Assembly: GCA_963277665.1 (NCBI GenBank)
Contig: OY728122.1
Location: forward strand, 2,128,356,024 to 2,128,420,023
Direction of reading: 5' to 3'
Source: Viscum album
Lineage: Eukaryota > Streptophyta > Magnoliopsida > Santalales > Viscaceae
Length of the DNA stretch: 64,000 nt
Shown here piece after piece: positions 38,451 to 48,060 of this stretch. A program made the position numbers and the translations under genes. Positions within the stretch are counted from its first letter, which is position 1, and every line of letters begins with the position of its first letter. The notes under the pieces were generated by a model. The model was not told where the DNA came from and made no database searches. It saw nothing but the letters and a program-made list of their open reading frames with translations.

Positions 38451-38801
38451 CTAGGGAAACAAATGTGTGTACTGAGCACGCATTTGAGCCTCCCGCTCCC
38501 AAGTGCTCTCCTGGAGGTTTCTGTGCTGCCATCTAATGCGCACTAGAGGAATCGACCATCCACGTAGGACCCGCTCCTGTCGATCCTCGATCTCCACCGG
38601 GACCTCCGCAAAAGTCTCACCATCATCAAGTTCTAGCTCCCTATGGTCAATGATATGCATCGGGTCGTGCACGTATCTCCTCAGCTGAGATACGTAGAAG
38701 ACGTCGTGCAGTCGGTGCAACTGAGGTGGTAGAGCCAGGAGATAAGCCACCTCGCCGATCCTGCTGAGGACTTGGAATGGTCCGATGAAGCATGGAGACA
38801 A
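38451..38801 (-). pseudogene. Element A integrase C-terminus and chromodomain
   Basis: An open stretch of 116 codons. GPFQVLSRIGEVAYLLALP and LHDVFYVSQLRRYV are the integrase tail. EVPVEIEDRQERVLRGWS, IPLVRIRWQH and ESTWERE form a chromodomain, including aromatic residues of the histone-binding cage region. The stop at 38451 is the natural end of the polyprotein. This piece is intact but is separated from the core by stops. Confidence 0.82.
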
Positions 38802-39740
38802 CTTGCCGCCTCGACCAAATCTCTGTTAACCACGTCGAGGTGAGACACGCAAGAAAACATGGTCACCATCCTCGAACTATAGTGGCCTCCCCCTCCTGTC
38901 AGCGTAAGACTTCTGCCAGCTCTGAGCTGTCCTCATTCACTCCTGGATGACCTGGACCTTCTCTATCACGGCCCAGACCATCTATGGTCCCACAAGTGCT
39001 GACTCCCCAGGGTCTGTCCAGCACAAAGGAGATCTGCAAGGTCTGCCGTACAACGCCTCGTATGGTTCCATCCCGATGGTGGAGTCGTAGCTGTTGTTGT
39101 ACGCAAACTCCACCAAGGGTAGGTGCTCCTCCCAGCTACGAACAAAGTCGAGGACACATGTGCGGAGCTTGTCCTCAAGAGTCTGAATGGTCCTCTCCGT
39201 CTGACCATCCGTCTGAGGGTGAAAGGTAGTGCTCAGACGTAGTTGCGTCCTGAACGCCTCCTGCAACCCCTTCCATAGCCGGGAAGTAAAGCGATCATCT
39301 CGATCGGAGATGATAGATGATGGAACACCGTGATGTCGTACAATCTCCTGAACGTAGAGACGCCCCAAGCTCTCCATTGATCCCTGCTCTCTGATGGATA
39401 AGAAGTGAGCCGACTTGGTGAGTCGGTCGAAAATCACCCAAATGGAGTCGTGACCTCTGGAAGTGCGTGGAAGTCCAGTCACGAAGTCCATAGATATCCC
39501 GTCCCACTTCCACTCCAGGACCTCCAAGGGCTGTACCAAGCCTACTGGTACCTGATGCTCTGCCTTCACCTGTTGGTAGGTGAGGCATCGAGAAACGAAC
39601 TCTACCACAGCCTTCTTCATGCCCGGCCACCAGTGGTATCATCTGAGGTCCTGGTACATCTTCGCCACTCCAGGATGTACCACCAAAGGAGAAGTGTGAA
39701 ACTCTCTCAGCACCTCCTCTCACAAAGCGACTGGTACTAA
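38802..39740 (-). pseudogene. Element A integrase core
   Basis: Open at 39620-38982 (212 codons). The DDE triad is visible: ISMDFVTGLP (Asp), SDRDDRFTSRLW (Asp) and TDGQTERTIQTLED (Glu). The zinc-binding end reads SRCLTYQQVKAEHQ, where the second Cys of CLTC is Tyr. The core also has EFAYNNSYDSTIGMEPYEALYG, typical of chromoviruses. The core looks catalytically complete, but the zinc finger is damaged and stops lie on both sides. Confidence 0.85.
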
Positions 39741-39959
39741 GGTACGTCCTCTGAAAAGGATATCGTGCTCTGCTCCAAAGGAGAAACCATCAGGTGCCTG
39801 TCCTGAGGATATCTATGCACGCCGCATCTCATAGTTAGCGTCCCCACGCTGTGCCTCTCTGACCCGCTGTAGTAGTGGAGGAGAGACTGTGAGTGACTGA
39901 AGGAAGGCGTCTCCATCTCTATCCACAAAGGATATCTGCAAAGCGGCTAGCTGCTCTGT

Positions 39960-40520
39960 CGCCTCCTCGAGTAGCTGAATGCCCGTCATCCTGCTGAGAG
40001 CATCAGCTACTACATTCCCCTTCCCAGGAGTATAGACTATCTCAAAGTCATAGTCCTGGAGGAACTCGAGCCATCACAGCTGCCTTAGGTTCAGGTCCTT
40101 CTGAGAGAATATGTACCTGAGACTCTGATGGTCAGAAAAGACTGTAAAGCGCTCGCCCATCAGACAGTGTCGCCGTGTCTTCAGAGCGAAGACCGCTGCT
40201 GCTAACTCCAGGTCATGGGTAGCGTAGTTTTTTTCATGCGGCCTCAACTGATGTGATCCATATGTGATCACTGCCCGCTCCTGCATCAGGACACATCCAA
40301 GTCCGGTCCCTGATGCATTGCAGTAGACTACGTACCCTATCCCCTCCTCTGGCAACCTCAAGATAGGTGCACTGGTCAACCTCTGTCTCAGCTCCTGGAA
40401 GCTCTGCTGACATCTGTCTGACCACACAAAGGGTTTCCCCTTCTTCGTAAGAGCTGAGAGTGGTGCCGCAACTCTGGAGAAGTCAGGCACAAAACTCCGA
40501 TAGTATCCAGCTAGTCCCAA
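39960..40520 (-). pseudogene. Element A RNase H
   Basis: Part of the open stretch 40712-40074. [18 protein letters not shown] and [14 protein letters not shown] precede the RNase H domain. The first catalytic Asp is replaced: [13 protein letters not shown] instead of [16 protein letters not shown] and [11 protein letters not shown] supply the other acidic residues. The domain is therefore probably inactive. Confidence 0.82.
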
Positions 40521-41200
40521 GAAACTCCGCACCTCCGTCACGCTCTTAGGTGGCTCCCAATCTAGCACTGCATCGATCTTCGCAGGATCCACTGCAACTC
40601 CCACCTCATAGATGATGTGCCCCAAGAAGTGGACCTCGTCTATCCAGAACTGACACTTTGAGAGCGTTCCATAAAGCTGGTGCTCTCGGAGTGTGTCTAG
40701 TACAACTCGCAAGTGGTAGGCGTGATCCTCCTAAGTTGTCGAGTAAATCAAAATGTTGTCGATGAAGACTACGACAAATCGGTCGAGGTATGGCTGAAAT
40801 ATCCTGTTCATGAGGCCCTTGAACACCACTGGAGCATTGGTTATGCTGAATGGCATAACCAAGAACTCATAATGGCTATACCGACATCTGAAGGCCGTCT
40901 TCTGCACGTCCTCATCCCGAACTCTGAGCTGATGATAGCCTGACCTGAGGTCTATCTTTGAGAACCACCGTGCTCCCTTGAGCTGATCGAAGAGGTCATC
41001 AATCCTCGATAGCGGATACTTGTTCCTCACTGTCACCTGGTTCAGGTGACGATAGTCAACACAAAGTCTCAAGCTCCCGTCCGTCTTCTTGGCGAACAAT
41101 ATCGGGGAAGCTCAGGGTAAAACACTGGGTCGGATGAATCCCTTGCCCTACAAGTCCTCCAACTATACCCGTAGCTCTTGAAGCTCAGCGGGGGCCATTC
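40521..41200 (-). pseudogene. Element A reverse transcriptase
   Basis: Blocks [51 protein letters not shown] and [15 protein letters not shown] are open from 41099. The catalytic motif reads FIDNILIYS at about 40751-40776, with Asn for the second Asp of YxDD. That change alone would abolish polymerisation. A TAG (40731-40733) replaces a Glu codon soon after. Confidence 0.85.
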
Positions 41201-41800
41201 GATACGCTGGAGTCAATATCGGGGTTGTCCCGGGGTACAGGTCAACATAAAAGTCTACCTCTCTGTGAGGAGGTAGTTCTGGAATGTCGTCGGGGAAGAC
41301 GTCTGCATACTGATCCACCACTACAGGAAAACTAGGACTCCGCACGTCAACTGCTCCTAGGATGAGGCTATCCAACTGATGAGTGATGGGCTGTCCTCTC
41401 CTATGCGAGAATCCATCTCGTGCTGCGAAGGCTCCCTTCTTTCCAGGGAAGGTGAACCTGCTCCCGTCGGTGCGTACACATCGCACCTTGCGCCTAATAC
41501 AGTAAATCTGTGCATGGACTGTAGATAACCAATCCATGCCCAAGATGACGTCATAAGGCCTTGATGCCGCTACAAGAAGATCCCAGCCGATGCTCTCACC
41601 TCCTAGAGTAAGATCACACTGCCAGAACCAGTGCGTAATTGTCGAGTCTGCTCCCATAGGAGTCTCTAGCCGTAAGGATAGAGCCAACGGTTCTGTCGGA
41701 ATCTCCGAGCTCCGATCAAGGGCATCAGCTATGAAAGAGTGACTCGCTCCTGTGTCTATAAGAACTGCAACAAGGGTTGAATAGACACAGATAGTACCTA
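41201..41800 (-). pseudogene. Element A protease and RT linker
   Basis: The active site LIDTGASHSF is intact (Asp codon 41756-41754). YDVILGMDWLS marks the C-terminal retropepsin segment. The linker to RT contains DIPELPPHREVDF, the usual segment ahead of chromovirus RT. An open frame covers 41687-41163. Confidence 0.8.
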
Positions 41801-42005
41801 GAATAATCTCGGGCGCGCCGTGGTCGTAGGCCTCCGTTGCCTGGAGCTGTGCCTGTCTCTACCTGCCAGCTCCATGTGGTCGGGGTGGACCTCCTGGTGG
41901 TGGTGGTGGTAGAGCCTCAAAGCGTCTCCCACCACCTGCTGCTCGGCCAGCTCCTCTGCCTCGTCCGCCTCCTCCCTGTGGACCGCCACAGTCGACCCTC
42001 TACCT

Positions 42006-42962
42006 CTACCTGGGTGGCACCTCACCCGTCTGCTGCTCCTCGGTACGGTGGGTCGGGTAGTCACGAGCCATGTGGCCCTGCCCGCCGCATGTGTAGCACT
42101 GTCTGCCTCTCGAAAGACTGGCTCCACGCTGTGTGCCCCGCACTGCTGAGCCAGTGTCCTGAGGTCGTCTACGTGAGGGTCTGGTCTTCCTGGACCCCTG
42201 AGTCATCCGTCGACAGCCTGCCGCAGAAGACTCTGCTTCGTGCCACCCTGCGGTAGGTCTCGCTTCTGATGAAGGCTCAGCAAGGAAGATCTCGATCAAA
42301 AGGGATCTCTCCAGTACTCCTGCCTGAGTCCGAATGCTGAGGGAGATCAGCGATGCCCTGATCTCATGTCTCAAACCCTGCTCAAAGGTCCGGGCCCGGA
42401 AGAATGGGTCCCGTACCATGTCTGTCGAGTAGCGCAAGAGATCGGTAAATCTTTCCGAGTACTGGGCGACCGTCAAGATACCCTGCCGCAGCTGAAGAAG
42501 CTCCTGGATGTGCACCACACAGAGGGTGGCCGGGATAAACTCTGAGCGGAAGTGGCCCTCAAAGTCTGTCCAAAGGAGAGATGCCTCATCGTGCACCTAG
42601 AGCATCAAGCTCCACTATCGGCCCGATGCTGCGTGCAGTAGGCTCGCTGTGAGGATCACCATGAGGTCTGCTGGTGTCCTCACTAGCCAGAAAACTCCTA
42701 CAACTGCCTCCATCCAGTCCTCGGCTGCCTGGGGGTCCGTCTCCCCATAGAGCCTAGGCCGTGGCTGGCGCTAAAACTTGTACAGAGCTCCAAGGCGACG
42801 TGCATCGTCAGCGGCTGGGGCTAGAAGCATCGGTAGCTCAGCGGGTAAAGGTACCACCGGTGCCTCAGCTGTCGAAGGGCCCTGTACTGAGGCCTCGTCA
42901 CTCGGCGGGCTGTCGTCACGCTCAACTCTCGGAACCCTAGCTGGCTGCCGTCGTGGGGCCAT
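42006..42962 (-). pseudogene. Element A gag
   Basis: Starts at the ATG 42962-42960 (MAPRRQPARVPR). One frame runs to 42006 but is interrupted by three stops, at 42771-42773 and near 42610-42630. Capsid-like segments YGETDPQAAEDWMEA, LWTDFEGHFRSEF and TVAQYSERFTDLLRYS are clear. The zinc knuckle is CYTCGGQGHMARDY, with Tyr for the last Cys. At least one stop fits a TGG to TAG change, as expected from cytosine deamination in methylated DNA. Confidence 0.82.
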
Positions 42963-43220
42963 CCTGAAAAGAAACAGGTGCACCATGGTCAGAACAGTAT
43001 ACCTGGTGAGATGACATATAGTAATCACAAAGAAAACTTGAAACACACATTCAATCAATGTTTTCGTGCATTAAGTCTGAAATCAGAAGTCAGGGTCCTG
43101 GTGTATGGATACGTCAGCCGCCGCACCAACACTGGACTCCCTAGACTAATAACCACACCCAATATGCTAAACACTATTTCTTCACATAGAAAAAGATCAG
43201 AGTCTGTGGTAGAACCGAAC

Positions 43221-43233
43221 TCCTCTGATACCA
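43221..43233 (-). other. Primer-binding site of element A (tRNA initiator-Met)
   Basis: Minus strand TGGTATCAGAGGA starts three bases inside the 5' LTR boundary. TGGTATCAGAG is complementary to the 3' end of plant initiator methionine tRNA, the usual chromovirus primer. Confidence 0.88.
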
Positions 43234-43236
43234 ATT

Positions 43237-43733
43237 TGTCACGACCCGTCCTCGGGGCCCGTGCTGTGACTACCCCAAGCCCGCCTTCCATATGCCAGGG
43301 GCTGGCGACTAGCACCGAGGCGTAAATCCCGGAAAAAGGGAAGACATTGCCTTTAAAAAGTAACCAAACACCACAGATCAAGCAAGCAGAAGAAGTAAAC
43401 ACTATGTAAAAACTGGTACAACAGTAAGTGCGGAAAAGTAAGTGGGCCAGTATACAAACCCAAATTGAAAGTAAAGTACAACTGGAAAGGGAAAACAGAA
43501 ACTGAAAAGTAAAGCTGCAATGTCGAGCTGTCCACTGGAAATCCCACCTGAAGGGGGGGTACAGAAAGCCTCCACTGCTCCTTGGGTCCAGCCGACCGCT
43601 CCGAGTACGTCCCGCCCTGTGGTCCACCTCCAGGTACCGTCCTACTCTACAATCCTCCACCACGATCAGCGCTGTCTGTCGTCTACAACCAACACAACGT
43701 AGTGCGGGCATAGCCCGTGCAGGGGTGAGTATA
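43237..43733 (-). repeat. Element A right (5') LTR, first segment
   Basis: Begins TGTCACGACCCG and matches 34931-35427 closely. The match breaks at GTATA|CACTACTAG where the CACTA element inserted. ATA at 43731-43733 is the target duplication. The LTR continues at 52832. Confidence 0.87.
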
Positions 43734-44276
43734 CACTACTAGAAATAAAGGATATACCAATGGTTTAGAACCGTTGGTATAGGCTGGAGAACCGTTGGTA
43801 TATTCTATACCAACGGTTGTCCAAACTGTAGGGAAGTAAGGCGTGGGGAAAGATATATACCAACGGTTTGAAGTAAACCGTTGGGGTAGCCCACTGTAGG
43901 TGTGGATTTGCCAATGGTTCTTGCTGAACCGTTGGTATAGGTTTACCCAACGGTTTAGAACCGTTTGGAATACTATTATTCTCAACTTATACCAACGGTT
44001 CACAACCGTTGGTATAGTATTTTTCCCAACGGTTTTCATCAAACCGTTGGGAATTCAATGGTTTTTATTTTATACCAACGGTTTACAACCGTTGGTATAG
44101 AATTTTTCCCAACGGTTTCATGGAAACCGTTGGGAATTCAATGGATTTGATCTTATACCAACGGTTTACAACCGTTGGTATAGATTTTTTCCCAACGGTT
44201 TCATTGAAACCGTTGGCATATGTTTATGTATGGAAAAGTATACCAACGGTTTACAACCGTTGGTATTCAGTATTTT
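43734..44276. repeat. Left terminal and subterminal repeats of the CACTA element
   Basis: After the terminal inverted repeat come about a dozen short palindromes. Two types broadly alternate: ATACCAACGGTT paired with AACCGTTGGTAT, and CCCAACGGTTT paired with AAACCGTTGGG. Loops are a few bases. In En/Spm such subterminal repeats bind the element-encoded TNPA protein and are required in cis for excision. Confidence 0.85.
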
Positions 44277-44346
44277 CAGAATTGTCAGCAGCCCCTCCAG
44301 TGGCCCCTCCAATGCATACACCTGCATAAAAAACAACCCTGAAAAA

Positions 44347-44505
44347 AACACCACCTCTTTGAATAGAGTCATGCTGAATAATTCCCCATTTGAATCTTCA
44401 TATGACAAAAACACTGACACACTTAAAACAACAAAAAAGAACACCACCTCTTTGAATAGAGTCATGGTGAATAATTCCCCATTTGAATCTCCATATGACA
44501 AAAAT
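44347..44505. repeat. Short tandem duplication inside the CACTA element
   Basis: Two near-identical copies of about 65 bp (CACCTCTTTGAATAGAGTCATG to CATATGACAAAAA), about 93 bp apart. Between the subterminal region and array 1. No coding signal. Confidence 0.7.
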
Positions 44506-44639
44506 CATCCAGTATAGTTGAATCAGAGTTTCAATAAGTCAAATATTATTTACACCCATTTCAATCTTCATAAGACAACCACTTTTATAATATATAGTGA
44601 AAAGGTATTTTCATAGGAGTCTCATCACTTGTAACTCAG

Positions 44640-47600
44640 TAAGTGCCACACCATGCCTCAAATTGAGGCTGGGTTGACTGGTACACATCAAATATGATCC
44701 ATGGATCATTGTCCTTATGTTTCAACACAATCAAAATCCGTTTGATCGGTTTGGCATATGTACGTAAAATATTAATCCATTTTGAACAAATGAGAGGTAG
44801 TTTGGGTGGTCCCCGCCCCACGGTGACTCGTATTGAGGTGGGATTGACTCGTACATGTCACATATGACCCATGATTTGTTTTACTAAAGTTTCAAAAGAA
44901 TTAGAAGGTATTTGGTCTGTTTCCCGTATGTCAGTTGTTGATATCACTTACAATTTAGTCCCTTTTCAAGAAAAGAGAGACAATTTGAGTGGTCCTGGCC
45001 ACACCGTGGCTTGGATTGAGGTAGGTTTGATTCGTAAAAGTCAAATATGACCCATGGATCGTTTTTCTAAAGTATCAATAGAATCCTAATGCGTTTGGTT
45101 GGTTTGGCGTTTGTCAACAGTTGTTTTCACTTAAAGTTATGTCCATTTTAAACAAAAGAGAGACACTTGGAGTGGTGTCGGCCCCAACGGACCTCGGATT
45201 GAGGCGGGGTTGACTCGTACATGTCACATATGATCCATGGATTGTTATCCTAATGTTTCAACACAATCAGAATTTGTTTGATCATTTTGGCGTATGTATG
45301 TAAAATGTTGTCCATTTTTAACATATGAGAGACGGTTTGGGTGGTGTCGGCCTCACCATGCCTCGGATTGAGGTGGTATTGACTCTTACACATCAAATAT
45401 GACCCATGGATTGTTTTACTAAAGTGTAAATAGATTACGAAGACGTTTGGTCGGTTTCCCGTATGACAGTTGTTGATTTCACTTACAATTTAGTCCATTT
45501 TCAACAAAAGAGAGAAAGTTTTAGTGGTCCCAGCCACACCGTGGCTCGGATTGAGGCGGGGTTGACTCGTAAACATCACATATGACCCATGAATTGTTTT
45601 CCTAAAGTTTATACAGAATCCGTAGGCATTTGGTCAGTTTTCCGTATGTCAATTTTTGTTTTCACTTAAAATTAAGTACATTTTTAAAAAAAGAGCCACT
45701 TTCAGTGGTGTCGGCCACACCGGGCCTCGGATTGAGGCGGGGTTGACTCATACACGTCACATATGAGGCATGAATCATTTTCCTAAAGTTTAAACACAAT
45801 CATAATCCGTTTGATCGGTTTGGCGTATGTACATAAAATATTGTCCCTTTGGAACAAAAGAGAGGCAGTTTGGGTGGTCCCGGCCCCACGGTGCCTCGGA
45901 TTGAGTTGGGGTTGACTCGTACACATCACATATGACCCATGGATCTTTTTCCTAAAATATAAATAGAATCCGAAGGTGTTTGGTCAGTTTCCCGTATGTC
46001 AGTTGTTGATTTCACTTACAATTTAGTCCATTTTGAACAAAAGAGAGACAGTTTGAGTGGTCCCGGTCACACCGCGGCTCAGATTGTGGCAGAGTTGACT
46101 CGAACACGTCAAATTTGATCTATGGATCATTTTAGTAACATTTTAATAGAATTAGAAGTCGTTTGGTTGGTTTGGCGTATGTCAGTTGTTGTTTTCACTT
46201 AAAATTATGTCCATTTTAAACAAAAGAGAGATAGTTTGAGTAGTTCCGGCCACACCGCAGCTCGGATTGAGGCGATATTGACTTGTAAACATCACATATG
46301 ACCCATGGATCATTGTCCTAAAGTTTCGATAGAATATGAAGGAGTTTGGTCCGTTTCCCGTATGTCAGTTGTTGATTTCACTTACAATTTAGTCCATTTT
46401 TAACAAAAGAGATACATTTTGAGTAGTCCTGGCCACACCGTGGCTCAGTTTTTGGCGGGGTTGACTTGTAAACGTCACATATGACACATGGATTGTTGTC
46501 CTAAAGTTTAGACATAATTAATAGGCGTTTGGTCGGTTTCTCGTATGTCAGTTGTTGTTTTCACTTAAAATTAAATACATTTAAAAAAAAGAGAGGCACT
46601 TTGAGTTGTGTCGGCCACACCGGGCCTCGGATTGAGACAAGGTTTACTCATACACATCACATATGAGCCAGGTATCATTTTCATAAAGTTAAAACACAAT
46701 CAGAATCCGTTTGATCGGTTTGGCGTATGTACGTAAACTATTGTCCATTTTTAACAAAAGAGAGGCAGTTTGGATGGTCCCGGCCCCACGGTGCCTCATA
46801 TTGAGGTAGAGTTGACTCATACACGTCACATATGGCCAATGGATTGTTTTACTAATGTTTCAATATAATCCTATGGCGTTTGGTCCGTTTCCCGTATGTC
46901 AGTTGTTGATTTCACTTACAATTTAGTCCATTTTGAACAAAAGAGAGAGAGTTTGAGTGGTATCGGCCACATCGTGGCTCGGTTTGTGGAGGGGTTGACC
47001 CGTACACGTCACATATGACCCATGGATCATTTTACTAATGTTTTAACAGAACTTGTTGGCGTTTGATCAGTTTGGCGTATGTCAGTTGATGCTTTTCACT
47101 TAAAATGACGTCCTTTTGAAACAAAAGACGGACACTTTGAGTGGTGTCAGCCGCACCGCATGTCGGATTGAGGCGGGGATGATTCGTACAGGTCACATAG
47201 GACCCATGGATCGTTCTCCTAAAGTTTCAATGGAAACCGAATGCGTTTGGTTGGTTTTCCGTATGTACTTAAAATGATGTCCATTTTAAACAAAAGAGAG
47301 CCACTTAGACTGATCTCGGCCACACCGCAACTCGGATTGAGCCCGGGTTGGCTCGTACAGGTCACATATGACCGATGGATCATTGTGATAAATTATCAAC
47401 AGATTCGGAATGTGTTTGGTCAGTTTTGCATATGTCAGTTGTTCTTTTCACTTATAATCTTGTCCATTTTAAACAAAAGAGACACAGTTAGAACGGTGTC
47501 GGCCACACCGCTCCTCGGATTGAGGCGGGATTGACTCGTACACGTCACATACGACCCATGGATCCTTGTGCTAAAGTATCGACACAGTCTGAATGCCTTT

Positions 47601-48060
47601 GGTCGGTTTTTCGTATGTCACTTGATGCTTTTCACTTAAAATGACGTCTTTTTGAAACAATAGACCGACACTTTGAGTGGTGTCGGCCACACCGTGTCTC
47701 CGATTATGGCGGGGTTGATTCGTACACGTCACATATTACCCATGGATCGTTCTCATAAATTTTCAATGGAAACCGAATCCGTTTGGTCATTTTTCCGTAT
47801 GTACTTAAAATGGTGTCCATTTTAAACAAAAGAGAGCCACTTAGACTTATCCCGGCCACACCGCGACTTGGATTCTTCCCAGGTTGGCTCGTACACGTCA
47901 CATATGACCCATGGATTGTTGGGATAAATTATCAACAGATTCAGAATGCGTTTGGTCGGTTTTCCGTATGCCAGTTGATGCTTTTCACTTAAAATGACGT
48001 CCTTTTGAAACAAAAGACGGAAACTTTGAGTGGTGTCGGCCACACCGCGTCTCCGGATTG
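44640..48060. repeat. Satellite array 1 in the CACTA element (170-184-bp monomers)
   Basis: About 20 head-to-tail monomers. Anchor words are CTCGGATTGAGGCGGGGTTG, CACATATGACCCATGGAT, CGTATGTCAGTTGTTG and AACAAAAGAGAGACA. Anchors recur at about 45195, 45368, 45547, 45728 and 45897. Two monomer types can be told apart: one of about 181 bp with GTCAGTTGTTGATTTCACTT, and one of about 169-173 bp with GTATGTACGTAAAATATTG. Divergence between monomers is substantial. I see no coding potential. Confidence 0.88.

Noticed and set aside
43734..44276. MITE rather than a large CACTA element
   Set aside because: The hairpin-rich left end alone looks like a MITE, but its partner end, the terminal inverted repeat and the ATA duplication are at 52831.
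44640..48060. True centromere
   Set aside because: Monomer length is suggestive, but the array is bounded by transposon ends and only 3.4 kb long.
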